Source: a bacterium (lineage in GTDB: Bacteria; Hydrogenedentota; Hydrogenedentia; Hydrogenedentiales; SLHB01). From it: a stretch of DNA of 17,104 nt. Position 1 is the stretch's first letter, and every line of letters begins with the position of its first letter. Shown here one piece after another: positions 1 to 7,478 of this stretch. The stretch covers positions 1 through 17,104 of the forward strand of contig JAAEQP010000826.1 of assembly GCA_024231375.1 (NCBI GenBank), written 5' to 3'. Made by a program: the position numbers and the translations under genes. The notes beneath the pieces are model-generated. The model made no database searches. It had not been told where the DNA came from and was given only the letters and a program-made list of their open reading frames with translations.

Positions 1-2
1 AC

Positions 3-527
3 GCAGAGAAGCTGGCCTTCGTGATGAATCTGAAGAACGTCAAGCGCGGCCGCATTCGCGAGTACGCCGACAAGTTCTCCGGCGTCGAGTACCGGGAAGG
101 CGCGCGTCCGTGGGATATCCCCTGCGACTGTGCATTCCCGAGCGCGACCCAGAACGAAATCTCGGGCGACGACGCCAAGACCCTCGTCAAGAACGGGTGC
201 AAGGTCGTCTCCGAGGGCGCTAACATGCCGACCGCTCCGGAAGGCGTGGACTGCTTTATCGAGAACAAGCTGTTCTACGGTCCTGGCAAAGCTGCCAACG
301 CCGGTGGCGTGGCCGTGTCCGGACTTGAGATGGCTCAGAACGCACAGCACACCGCATGGACCCGCGAAGAAGTCGACTCCCGGCTTCAGGACATCATGCG
401 CGCCGTCCATTCGCAGGCGTTGCAGGCATCCGAAGAGTACGGAGATGCCGGCAACTACGTGATGGGCGCGAACATCGCCGGTTTCGTGAAGGTAGCCGAC
501 GCCATGCTCGATCAGGGACTGGTGTAA
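3..527 (+). CDS. gdhA: NADP-specific glutamate dehydrogenase, C-terminal part (5' end outside window)
   Basis: This is the last 174 codons of a glutamate dehydrogenase, which interconverts 2-oxoglutarate plus ammonium and glutamate in the cytoplasm using NADP(H). The reading frame is open from the left edge, so the ATG at 21 is internal and not the start. The hexameric-type C-terminal signatures are present: PWDIPCDCAFPSATQNEI, EGANMPT, GPGKAANAGGVAVSGLEM and, at the end, NYVMGANIAGFVKVADAML. These match E. coli GdhA almost segment by segment. I infer NADP specificity from this close similarity, because the dinucleotide-binding motif that would show it lies upstream of the window. The gene stands alone and is closed by a strong hairpin 38 bases after its stop. 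Identification is very secure. Confidence 0.96.
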   Translation, partial: AEKLAFVMNLKNVKRGRIREYADKFSGVEYREGARPWDIPCDCAFPSATQNEISGDDAKTLVKNGCKVVSEGANMPTAPEGVDCFIENKLFYGPGKAANAGGVAVSGLEMAQNAQHTAWTREEVDSRLQDIMRAVHSQALQASEEYGDAGNYVMGANIAGFVKVADAMLDQGLV

Positions 528-564
528 TGCCTCTTGGGCTTGGCCCGGAATGAACGCTGATGAC

Positions 565-600
565 AGGGCGGGGGAATCCATTCCCCCGCCCTTCGTCTTG
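565..600 (+). terminator. Rho-independent-like terminator after gdhA
   Basis: Positions 565-577 and 580-592 form a perfect 13-base inverted repeat of very high GC content (AGGGCGGGGGAAT and its complement). In practice this is about an 11-pair stem with a small AT loop. The trailing stretch TCGTCTTG is only moderately T-rich. It lies between the gdhA stop and the start at 611, so it fits termination of gdhA. Confidence 0.8.
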
Positions 601-610
601 AGAGGGGATT

Positions 611-3241
611 ATGGACGCGTCGAAACCCGAACCGAGTACAGGCGTTCCCGCGTTTGACCGTGTCCTGTGTGGCCTTTGTCTTGGCGACAATGTGGTGTGG
701 GAAGTGGAATCCATCGACGACTACGCGTCGTTTGTGGAGCCCTTCGTGGCCGCGGCGCTTGCGCAGGGCCGCAGGCTGATGTATTTCCGGTTCGCACGGC
801 ATGCGCCCCTCATCGATCCGGCACTTGGCGTCGAGACCATCGAGCTCGACCCCCAAGCGGGGTTCGAAACGTTTCTCGACGGTATCCACGGTGCCGTGGC
901 CGAGGCCGGCAAAGGCGCATACTACGTGTTCGACAGCCTTTCCGACCTTACGGCCGACTGGTACTGCGACCAGATGGTGGGCAACTTCTTCCAGTTGACC
1001 TGTCCCTATCTGTACGACATGGACACCATCGCCTACTTCGGTCTCCTCCGGAGCTTTCACTCCTCCTTCGCCATGGTGCCCATCAGCGAAACCACCCAGC
1101 TACTCCTCGAGGTGTACCGTCAAAAAGGCAAACTCTACGTACACCCCATGAAAGTGCAGGATCGGTCGTCGCCCCAGATGTACATGCTTCATGTGTTGGA
1201 CGGCGAAGAGGTCCGACCCGTGACCGAGAGTCACACGGTGTCCGAGATTCTTACGTCCAGCCCGCGCTCGGCCCTCGGCTTGTCCCAATACCATCTGGGA
1301 GTCTGGACCCGCACGTTCGTGCAGGCCGAGGTGCTCCTCGAACAGGCCAGCCAAGGGGAGGCCTCTTCGGAGGTCGTGGACGAGATGTTCCACCGGCTTC
1401 TTCGGATGGCGGTGTCGCGCGATGAACGCGTCTTGGCCCTGGCCGCAAAGTACTTCGACCTGTCGGATATGGTGGCCATCGGAAAACGGCTTCTCGGCAC
1501 GGGGCTCATCGGCGGCAAGTCCATCGGCATGCTGCTTGCCCGCGCCATCCTGAAGCGCACAATACCACGATGGAAATCGCTCCTCGAGATTCACGACTCC
1601 TTCTTCATCCCGTCCGACGTGTTCTACACCTTCCTGGTCCGGAACGGATGCTGGGAAATCAGGAAGCGCCAACTGCGTTCCAAGGACTATTTCCGCGGGG
1701 CCGAGGAAGCCCGCCAGCGGATCCTGATGGGCACATTTCCGACCCACATCGAAAAGCGCTTCGCCGACATGCTGGACTACTTCGGGCAATCGCCCATCAT
1801 CGTGCGGTCCAGTAGTCTGCTGGAAGACAACTTCGGCAACTCCTTCGCGGGCAAGTACGACAGCGTGTTCTGCGCCAACCAGGGGTCCCGCCAAGAGCGC
1901 CTGGCCAGCTTCATCTCCGCGGTGAAGGCGGTCTACGCCAGCACCATGAGCCGACCCGCCCTCGCGTACCGAGCCCATCACAATCTCCTGGATCGCGACG
2001 AGCAAATGGCCCTGCTTGTCCAGCGCGTGTCGGGGTCCCAGCATGGCCGGTTCCATTACCCCCAACTCGCAGGCGTCGCCTTCTCGTTCAACCCCTACGT
2101 CTGGAATCCCGATATCGATCCCCAGGCGGGAATGCTCCGTCTGGTGTTCGGGTTGGGAACCCGCGCCGTAGATCGGACGGATGACGACTACACACGCCTG
2201 GTGGCGCTGAACGCGCCTCTTCGCCGCCCGGAATCAGGATCGGACGAGACCTCTAACTATTCTCAACGGAAGGTCGATGCACTCGACCTCGAGCGGGACG
2301 AGTTGGTAACGACGGAATTCGAGGAAGTCGTTTCCGAGAGCATCGATCTGCCGATACTGCTGTTCGCGTCGCACGACCGGGCCGTGGCCAGGATGGCCAG
2401 GGAGCAAGGGCGCGGCCGAGGCCAAGTGGCTGCCGCGTGGCGGCTCGATTTCAACCGGCTTCTCACGCGAACCACTTTCGTCGAAGACATGCGCCAGATG
2501 GCGGAAGTGATCGCGGAGGCATACGAAAGCCCGGTCGACATCGAATTCACCGCCAACTTCGATCCGGAAGGCAACTACAAGGTGAACCTTGTCCAGTGCC
2601 GCCCCCTCCAAGTCAAGGGCGACGCCGTTCTCACGGCCCCGCCGGTGGACATCGGCATGGACGACATGCTGATCGAGGCCCACGGTCCGGTCATCGGCCA
2701 GAGCCGGATCGACACCGTCACCCGGTTCATCTACGTGGTGCCGTCCGTCTATGGCCAACTGCCCGTGAAGAAGCGCTACGCCGTGGCCCGGCTCATCGGG
2801 AGGGTCAACAGGGCCATCGCAAAAGCCGACAATGCCGGGGTGACCGCGCTCCTCGGGCCTGGGCGTTGGGGCACCACGACCCCCTCACTCGGGGTCCCCG
2901 TCCATTTCGCCGAAATCAACACCGTCTCCATCCTGTGCGAAATCGTGGCCATGCGCGACGACCTCGTTCCGGACGTTTCCTTCGGCTCGCACTTCTTCAG
3001 CGAACTGGTCGAAATGGACATGCTGTACCTGGCCCTCTTTCCGAACCAGGAGAACAACCTGCTGAATCGAGGGTTCTTCGAGGAGCAACCCAATCTCCTC
3101 ACCGAGTTGGTGCCGGATGCTGAGGCTTATTCGGATTTGGTACGCGTTGTGGACGCCACGAGCCAACCCGGTGGAAAACGTATCCGTTTTCGCGCGGACA
3201 CGCTCAAGCAGGACGTTCGCTGTTACGTCGCCAGCGACTAG
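611..3241 (+). CDS. PEP synthase/PPDK-type ATP-binding domain protein with degenerate KaiC-like N-terminus
   Basis: This 876-residue soluble protein starts at ATG 611 behind GAGAGGGGA. Residues 1 to about 220 resemble the KaiC/RecA fold (FDRVLCGLCLGDNVVWEVE, and a Walker B-like strand YYVFDSLSDL), but the phosphate-binding P-loop is absent. From about residue 296 there is a PPDK N-terminal ATP-grasp module: GLIGGKSIGML, then IIVRSSSLLEDNFGNSFAGKY near 396, and VDIEFTANF with LVQCRPLQV at about 643-672. A conserved tail follows, with GPGRWGTTTPSLGVP near 750. The phosphohistidine swivel domain and the PEP/pyruvate TIM barrel are both missing, so ordinary PEP synthase or PPDK activity is unlikely. 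Related proteins are usually annotated only as PEP/pyruvate-binding domain proteins. I infer an ATP-dependent phosphotransfer or regulatory role. The substrate is unknown. Confidence 0.88.
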   Translation: MDASKPEPSTGVPAFDRVLCGLCLGDNVVWEVESIDDYASFVEPFVAAALAQGRRLMYFRFARHAPLIDPALGVETIELDPQAGFETFLDGIHGAVAEAGKGAYYVFDSLSDLTADWYCDQMVGNFFQLTCPYLYDMDTIAYFGLLRSFHSSFAMVPISETTQLLLEVYRQKGKLYVHPMKVQDRSSPQMYMLHVLDGEEVRPVTESHTVSEILTSSPRSALGLSQYHLGVWTRTFVQAEVLLEQASQGEASSEVVDEMFHRLLRMAVSRDERVLALAAKYFDLSDMVAIGKRLLGTGLIGGKSIGMLLARAILKRTIPRWKSLLEIHDSFFIPSDVFYTFLVRNGCWEIRKRQLRSKDYFRGAEEARQRILMGTFPTHIEKRFADMLDYFGQSPIIVRSSSLLEDNFGNSFAGKYDSVFCANQGSRQERLASFISAVKAVYASTMSRPALAYRAHHNLLDRDEQMALLVQRVSGSQHGRFHYPQLAGVAFSFNPYVWNPDIDPQAGMLRLVFGLGTRAVDRTDDDYTRLVALNAPLRRPESGSDETSNYSQRKVDALDLERDELVTTEFEEVVSESIDLPILLFASHDRAVARMAREQGRGRGQVAAAWRLDFNRLLTRTTFVEDMRQMAEVIAEAYESPVDIEFTANFDPEGNYKVNLVQCRPLQVKGDAVLTAPPVDIGMDDMLIEAHGPVIGQSRIDTVTRFIYVVPSVYGQLPVKKRYAVARLIGRVNRAIAKADNAGVTALLGPGRWGTTTPSLGVPVHFAEINTVSILCEIVAMRDDLVPDVSFGSHFFSELVEMDMLYLALFPNQENNLLNRGFFEEQPNLLTELVPDAEAYSDLVRVVDATSQPGGKRIRFRADTLKQDVRCYVASD

Positions 3242-3330
3242 AGGCCCGTGTCGGGATCGGACGGAGGCTGTGATTTGCTCCGGAATGTGCGTATCATGGC
3301 GCACCGTCGAACCCGAAATGAGTACAAGCG

Positions 3331-3336
3331 AAGGAG
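3331..3336 (+). promoter_or_regulatory. Ribosome binding site fixing the oxidoreductase start
   Basis: AAGGAG lies six bases before the ATG at 3343 and decides this start. The 101-base gap it sits in shows no convincing -35/-10 pair. A TATCAT hexamer at 3292-3297 could be a -10 box, but its -35 partner is poor. Confidence 0.7.
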
Positions 3337-3342
3337 TCAGTC

Positions 3343-4203
3343 ATGAGAATCGGGATCATTGGGTCGGAGAACAGCCACACCAAAGCGATTGCCACGATCA
3401 TCAACGTGGAAAAGAAGATCAAGGGATGCAGCGTGGACTATGTCTGGGGCGAGACCGACGCCTTCGCGAAAGACGCCGCCAAAGGGGGACAGATTCCGAA
3501 CATCGTGAAGACGCCGCGCCAGATGCTCGGCAAGGTTGACGCGGTGCTCTGCGACCACCGCCACCCCAAGCACCATCTCAAGTCCGTGCGGCCCTTCGTA
3601 GAGCAGGGCATTCCCACCTTCGTCGACAAACCCTTCTGCTTCCGCGCCAAGGAAGGCAAGGAGTTCCTGCGCATGGCGAACCGCAAAGGCACGCCCGTCA
3701 CATCGTTCAGCGTCCTGACCCATCAGAAGAGCTTCAAACGATTCGTGGCGAAACTCGATGGCATCGGCGAAGTGAAGGCGGCCAGCACGTGGGGCCCCTG
3801 CGATTTGAAGAGCAAATGGGGCGGTGTGTTCTTCTACGGCATTCACCAGGTCGACCTCGTCCTGCACGCCTTCGGTTTCGATGTGAAAGCAGCCCAAATC
3901 ACCAAGAACGGTCAGGACGCCACGGCCCAGCTCTTGTATCCCTCGGGACTCGTCGTGACCATGAACCTTATCAAGGAAGGATGCCCGGGGTTTGGCATGA
4001 GCGCCGTCGGGTGCGACGGTGCAGTGCAGTCCAAGATCACGCCGGACAAGAGCACCTATCTTACGGGCGTGAGGACATTCACCACCATGTTCAAGACGGG
4101 CGTCCGTCCGTTGGCCGACGAGCAGATGCTGAAGCCTGTGCAGGTGCTGGAAGCGCTGGAGAAGTCGGTCAAGACCGGGGCCCTCGAGAAAGTCGCCAAG
4201 TAG
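3343..4203 (+). CDS. Gfo/Idh/MocA family NAD(P)-dependent oxidoreductase
   Basis: This is a 286-residue cytoplasmic oxidoreductase. The N-terminal Rossmann strand is MRIGIIGSENSH, where SENSH occupies the site of the usual GxGxxG glycines. The family's EKP motif appears as VDKPF, with the catalytic-type Lys at about residue 96. The second signature is GIHQVD at 166-171, whose His and Asp match the GIHxxD pattern typical of sugar and inositol dehydrogenases of this family. The protein is shorter than the usual 330-400 residues. The shortening is in the C-terminal substrate domain. Relatives act on sugars, inositols or their derivatives, but nothing here names the substrate. It has its own strong Shine-Dalgarno and a terminator 26 bases after the stop, so it is probably a single-gene unit. 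Confidence 0.9.
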   Translation: MRIGIIGSENSHTKAIATIINVEKKIKGCSVDYVWGETDAFAKDAAKGGQIPNIVKTPRQMLGKVDAVLCDHRHPKHHLKSVRPFVEQGIPTFVDKPFCFRAKEGKEFLRMANRKGTPVTSFSVLTHQKSFKRFVAKLDGIGEVKAASTWGPCDLKSKWGGVFFYGIHQVDLVLHAFGFDVKAAQITKNGQDATAQLLYPSGLVVTMNLIKEGCPGFGMSAVGCDGAVQSKITPDKSTYLTGVRTFTTMFKTGVRPLADEQMLKPVQVLEALEKSVKTGALEKVAK

Positions 4204-4229
4204 CACGGCGCACCCCCTTCACACCAATC

Positions 4230-4277
4230 GCCGGGGCCCTCGATGACCATTCTTCGAGGGCCCCGGCTGTCTGTTTT
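4230..4277 (+). terminator. Rho-independent terminator after the oxidoreductase
   Basis: A perfect 14-pair GC-rich stem is formed by 4230-4243 and 4254-4267, with a ten-base loop. It is followed by TGTCTGTTTT. Both the stem and the T-tract are good, and it separates the oxidoreductase from the downstream three-gene group. Confidence 0.88.
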
Positions 4278-4302
4278 CCAGGTCTGATTGCGTCCGCGTG
4301 AG

Positions 4303-4331
4303 TTGCCCACGAGGGCGGGCCGTGATACGCT
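4303..4331 (+). promoter_or_regulatory. Putative sigma70-type promoter for the DUF362/propeller operon
   Basis: TTGCCC at 4303-4308 and TACGCT at 4326-4331 are 17 bases apart. The -10 box carries an extended TGA, giving GTGATACGCT. The same ten bases recur on the minus strand upstream of the gene at 15917, and a close variant precedes the gene at 10625. It lies after a terminator and about 95 bases before the start at 4424. No transcription data are available. Confidence 0.45.
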
Positions 4332-4423
4332 CTTGTGGCCGATAGCGTGAGCCTGTGCCATCCCTGGACTCAAGCGTCGGCACGAGACAAGCCCTCAGGA
4401 ACGCCCAAAGGAGCACCGGACTC

Positions 4424-5491
4424 ATGACCTGCCCTACCGATGATCGCCCCACGAATCGCGCCTCGTCCACAATGAACCGGCGAGGATTCCTGCATGCGGG
4501 CTCCGCCGCGTTGGCGGGGCTGGCCGCGTCGGGTACGGCCACCGGGCAACCATCACCCCCCCGCGTGGTAAAAGTCACCAATGCGAAAGCCACGGATAAG
4601 CGCGGCACAGGCGATGCGAAGATCGTGCGCGATATGGTGGACCGGTCGATCCGAGAGTTGACGGGTAAGGATTCCCTTCGGGATGCGTGGCGGGAAATCG
4701 TGTCGCCCGACGATGTGGTCGGACTGAAGGTGAACCTTCGGGGCGGACGTTACCTGTCCACACAACCGTGTGTGGTGGACGCTGTGATTGCTGGACTTAA
4801 GAAGGCCGGTGTCAAGGACAACAACATCCTCGTGTGGGACGCCTGGACCAAGGAGTTCCGGCCCGCCGGCTACACCGTGAACATGTCGAACAAGGGCGTG
4901 CGCTATATGGCGACGGACCGGGGCGAGATCGAAGGTGGTGGGTCCGCGCGCAAGGAAGAGGTCCGGAAGGCGCTGGCGCCCTTCTACACCGACGAACCGC
5001 TTGACGTCGGGGGCGTGCCCGTCTGGTTCAGCCGCATCCTGACCGACGAGATCACCGCGCTCATTAACTTGCCGCTGGTCAAGGACCACATGATCGCGGG
5101 CGTTACATGTTCCATGAAGAATCATTACGGGTCCATCCTCAATCCATTCGACCTGCACAAGGATTGTTGCGACCCCTGGCTGGGCGCATTGAGCGCTGCA
5201 CCGCCCATCAAGGACAAGTCGCGCCTCATTCTCGTGGACGGCCTTCGGTCGCTCTACAATGGCGGGCCGCGCGACAAGCCGCAGTGGCGCTGGAGGCAGA
5301 ACGCCGTCATCGCAGGTATTGATACGGTGGCGGTGGACGCCTTGGCCCTCCGCATCCTGGAAGCCAAGCGCAAGGATGTGGGTATGGATTCCGTAGCGGG
5401 CATGGCGCGCCATGTGGCTACGGCAGGCGAGATGGGACTCGGCGTCAGCGACCTGAGTCAGGTGGACGTGCGCGAGATTGATACGGCGTAA
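4424..5491 (+). CDS. Tat-exported DUF362 domain protein
   Basis: This is a 355-residue DUF362 protein. I chose ATG 4424 because AAAGGAG lies at 4407-4413, ten bases upstream. The frame is open back to 4355 but has no ribosome site there. ATG 4472 is a less likely alternative. The N-terminus carries a twin-arginine signal, with NRRGFL at about 18-23 and an Ala/Gly-rich segment ending near ATG-Q, so export in folded form is expected. The DUF362 core includes DVVGLKVNL, then INLPLVKDH, CSMKNHYGSILNPF and VDGLRSLYNGGP. An adjacent cysteine pair sits near 248-249. DUF362 has no settled biochemical role; some relatives carry iron-sulphur clusters, but no ferredoxin-type Cys pattern is present here. 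It is the first gene of a likely operon, 38 bases before the next start. Confidence 0.88.
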   Translation: MTCPTDDRPTNRASSTMNRRGFLHAGSAALAGLAASGTATGQPSPPRVVKVTNAKATDKRGTGDAKIVRDMVDRSIRELTGKDSLRDAWREIVSPDDVVGLKVNLRGGRYLSTQPCVVDAVIAGLKKAGVKDNNILVWDAWTKEFRPAGYTVNMSNKGVRYMATDRGEIEGGGSARKEEVRKALAPFYTDEPLDVGGVPVWFSRILTDEITALINLPLVKDHMIAGVTCSMKNHYGSILNPFDLHKDCCDPWLGALSAAPPIKDKSRLILVDGLRSLYNGGPRDKPQWRWRQNAVIAGIDTVAVDALALRILEAKRKDVGMDSVAGMARHVATAGEMGLGVSDLSQVDVREIDTA

Positions 5492-5529
5492 CTCACATTT
5501 TCCCCAACACCCGGAGAGCAAACAGAACG

Positions 5530-7449
5530 ATGGCTATCCTTGCCCATACTTTCAAACGCGTAGCGGCCGCGCTACTGGCCTTGGCCCTCCTCTGGGCGCC
5601 ATGGCCTTCAAACGCCGCCGAAGCTGGCGATGCGTCCGCGGGTATCACCCAAGCGGAGGAGTTCATCACGGCGCGTGCCGGCATGGACCGGGGGTACTGT
5701 CTCGATTACGGCGTGGGCACGGGCGCTCTGGCGCGGACCATTGCGGAACGCACACAGCTCACGGTGCTGGGTGCGACGGACGACCCGGCGCAGGTACAGG
5801 ACATACGGCGCGCACTCCACGAGCAAGACGCCTACGGCGACCGCATCGTGGTGCAGCAGGCCGACCTGGCCAGCCTGCCGTACCGCGACTACGCGGCCGC
5901 CCTCGTCGTGTCCGGCTCGATGATCGAGACAGGCCAGTGCCCTGGTTCGGCGACCGAGATGTTCCGCATGGTGCGGCCGGATGGCGGCATGGCCATCATC
6001 GGACAACCCGCCGGTTGCCCGAACCCGCTGGAACGCGATCATCTCGAAGCATGGTTGCAGGCAGGCGACGTGCCCTACACGATCATCGACAGCGCTGAAG
6101 ACGGCCTCTGGGCCGTGGTCGTGCGGGGTCCACTGGAGGGCGCGGGGGAATGGACCCACATGTGGGCCGACCTCGGCAACACGGCCTGCAGCGGCGACAC
6201 GCGCACCAGCGACGAATTCGAGGTGCTGTGGTTTGGCGAGCCCGGCCCCCGCATCATGGTCGACCGGCACTGGGAGCCCGTGGCGCCGTTGTACAAGGAC
6301 GGTCGGCTGTTTGTGCCTGGCTTCGACCGCATCGTGTGCTGCGACGCCTACAATGGTGCGCGGCTGTGGGACCTTGAAGTGCCGAACGCCGCACGCATCG
6401 CCATGATGCGCGATGCGGGGTATCTTGCTCTCGACGAGACGATCCTGTTCGTGGCCGTCAAGGGCGCGTGCCTCAAGGTCGACGTCGCTTCGGGGCGTGT
6501 GCTTGGACAGTACGACCTGGAAACGGAAGGACGCGACTGGGGCTATCTTGCCGTGGACGGCGATCTGCTCCTCGGCAGCACGCAGACCGCGGGCGCGTCG
6601 TATCTGGCCGCGACAACGGGACCGGGAGCCGAGGGCAACCAACTGGGCCGCGGCGACTACCGAATGCTTATCACGGGCAAGTCCCTGTTCGGCATGGAAC
6701 GCGACACCGGTCGCACTCTATGGGCGTACGAGAATCCGGAGGCGGTCATCGCCAACCCCACCATCTGCGCGGGCGACGGGGCGATGTACTTTCTGGAGAG
6801 CGAGGCCGAGGCAGTGGTCGCCGCCGCGGACGGGCGCGTCCCCATGGCGGACTTCACGGAGGGTGCGTCGGAGTACCTGGTGAAACTCGACGAACGCACC
6901 GGCGAACTGGCATGGCGCGTGCAGCATGACGTACCGTTCCAACACGTCATGCACCTTAGCTACGCCCACGGCGTGCTTGTGGCGTCGGGATGCACCACGG
7001 TCTCGGACCGCTATTGGTACCACCTGCGCGCGTACAGCGCCGCCGACGGATCGCCGTTGTGGCAACAGGATGTAGACACGACGTTCGCGGACTCGGATAC
7101 GGACCACGGGAAGCAGGACAAGCACGCGCTCATCATCGGTAGGACCGTGCAACTGAAACACGGCAACTTCGACCTCATGACCGGCGCGCCCCTGGGGCTC
7201 AGTTTCAGCACAACGAACTGTGCGGACTGCGCGGCGTCGGCCAACCACATCTTCACCCGAAACAAGGGCCTCGCCACGGTCATCAGTCTCGACGAGGGGG
7301 GTGATGGACAACCCCTCTGCTCGACCATGCGGCCTGGCTGCTACATCAGCATCATTCCGGCAGGCGGCATCGTCATGCTGCCCGCGTTCAGCGCAGGATG
7401 CACGTGCAACTACACCATTCAGACATCCATCGCGTGGCTACCGAAATGA
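5530..7449 (+). CDS. Secreted methyltransferase-like domain fused to PQQ-type beta-propeller
   Basis: This 639-residue protein starts at ATG 5530 behind CGGAGAGC. It has a clear Sec signal peptide with a hydrophobic core (AALLALALLWAPW) and an AXA-like cleavage site near NAA. Residues of about 45-200 look like a class I Rossmann methyltransferase: CLDYGVGTGALA near 57 as motif I, ADLASLPYRDY as an acidic motif, and MFRMVRPDGGMAII near the end. From about 205 a PQQ/BamB-like propeller follows, with GEWTHMWADLGNTACSG, WFGEPGPRIMVDRH and several blade motifs of the CCDAYNGARLWDL type. The C-terminus is rich in cysteines (CADC near 564, RPGC near 602, GCTC near 623). Since S-adenosylmethionine is not expected outside the cytoplasm, true methyl transfer is doubtful. 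I recall similar architectures from Planctomycetes. The function is unknown. Confidence 0.85.
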   Translation: MAILAHTFKRVAAALLALALLWAPWPSNAAEAGDASAGITQAEEFITARAGMDRGYCLDYGVGTGALARTIAERTQLTVLGATDDPAQVQDIRRALHEQDAYGDRIVVQQADLASLPYRDYAAALVVSGSMIETGQCPGSATEMFRMVRPDGGMAIIGQPAGCPNPLERDHLEAWLQAGDVPYTIIDSAEDGLWAVVVRGPLEGAGEWTHMWADLGNTACSGDTRTSDEFEVLWFGEPGPRIMVDRHWEPVAPLYKDGRLFVPGFDRIVCCDAYNGARLWDLEVPNAARIAMMRDAGYLALDETILFVAVKGACLKVDVASGRVLGQYDLETEGRDWGYLAVDGDLLLGSTQTAGASYLAATTGPGAEGNQLGRGDYRMLITGKSLFGMERDTGRTLWAYENPEAVIANPTICAGDGAMYFLESEAEAVVAAADGRVPMADFTEGASEYLVKLDERTGELAWRVQHDVPFQHVMHLSYAHGVLVASGCTTVSDRYWYHLRAYSAADGSPLWQQDVDTTFADSDTDHGKQDKHALIIGRTVQLKHGNFDLMTGAPLGLSFSTTNCADCAASANHIFTRNKGLATVISLDEGGDGQPLCSTMRPGCYISIIPAGGIVMLPAFSAGCTCNYTIQTSIAWLPK

Positions 7450-7478
7450 GCGGCGCCATGATGACCTCTGGGGGAGAT

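Noticed and set aside
1100..2065. 321-codon minus-strand frame opposite the PEP-synthase-like gene
   Set aside because: Shadow of a gene with clear family motifs in the other direction.
5608..6642. 344-codon minus-strand frame opposite the methyltransferase-propeller gene
   Set aside because: His/Arg/Val-rich shadow with no motif and no ribosome site; the plus-strand protein explains the region.
7216..7230. CxxC resembling a c-type haem site in the exported propeller protein
   Set aside because: The motif is CADCA; the His required in CxxCH is missing.
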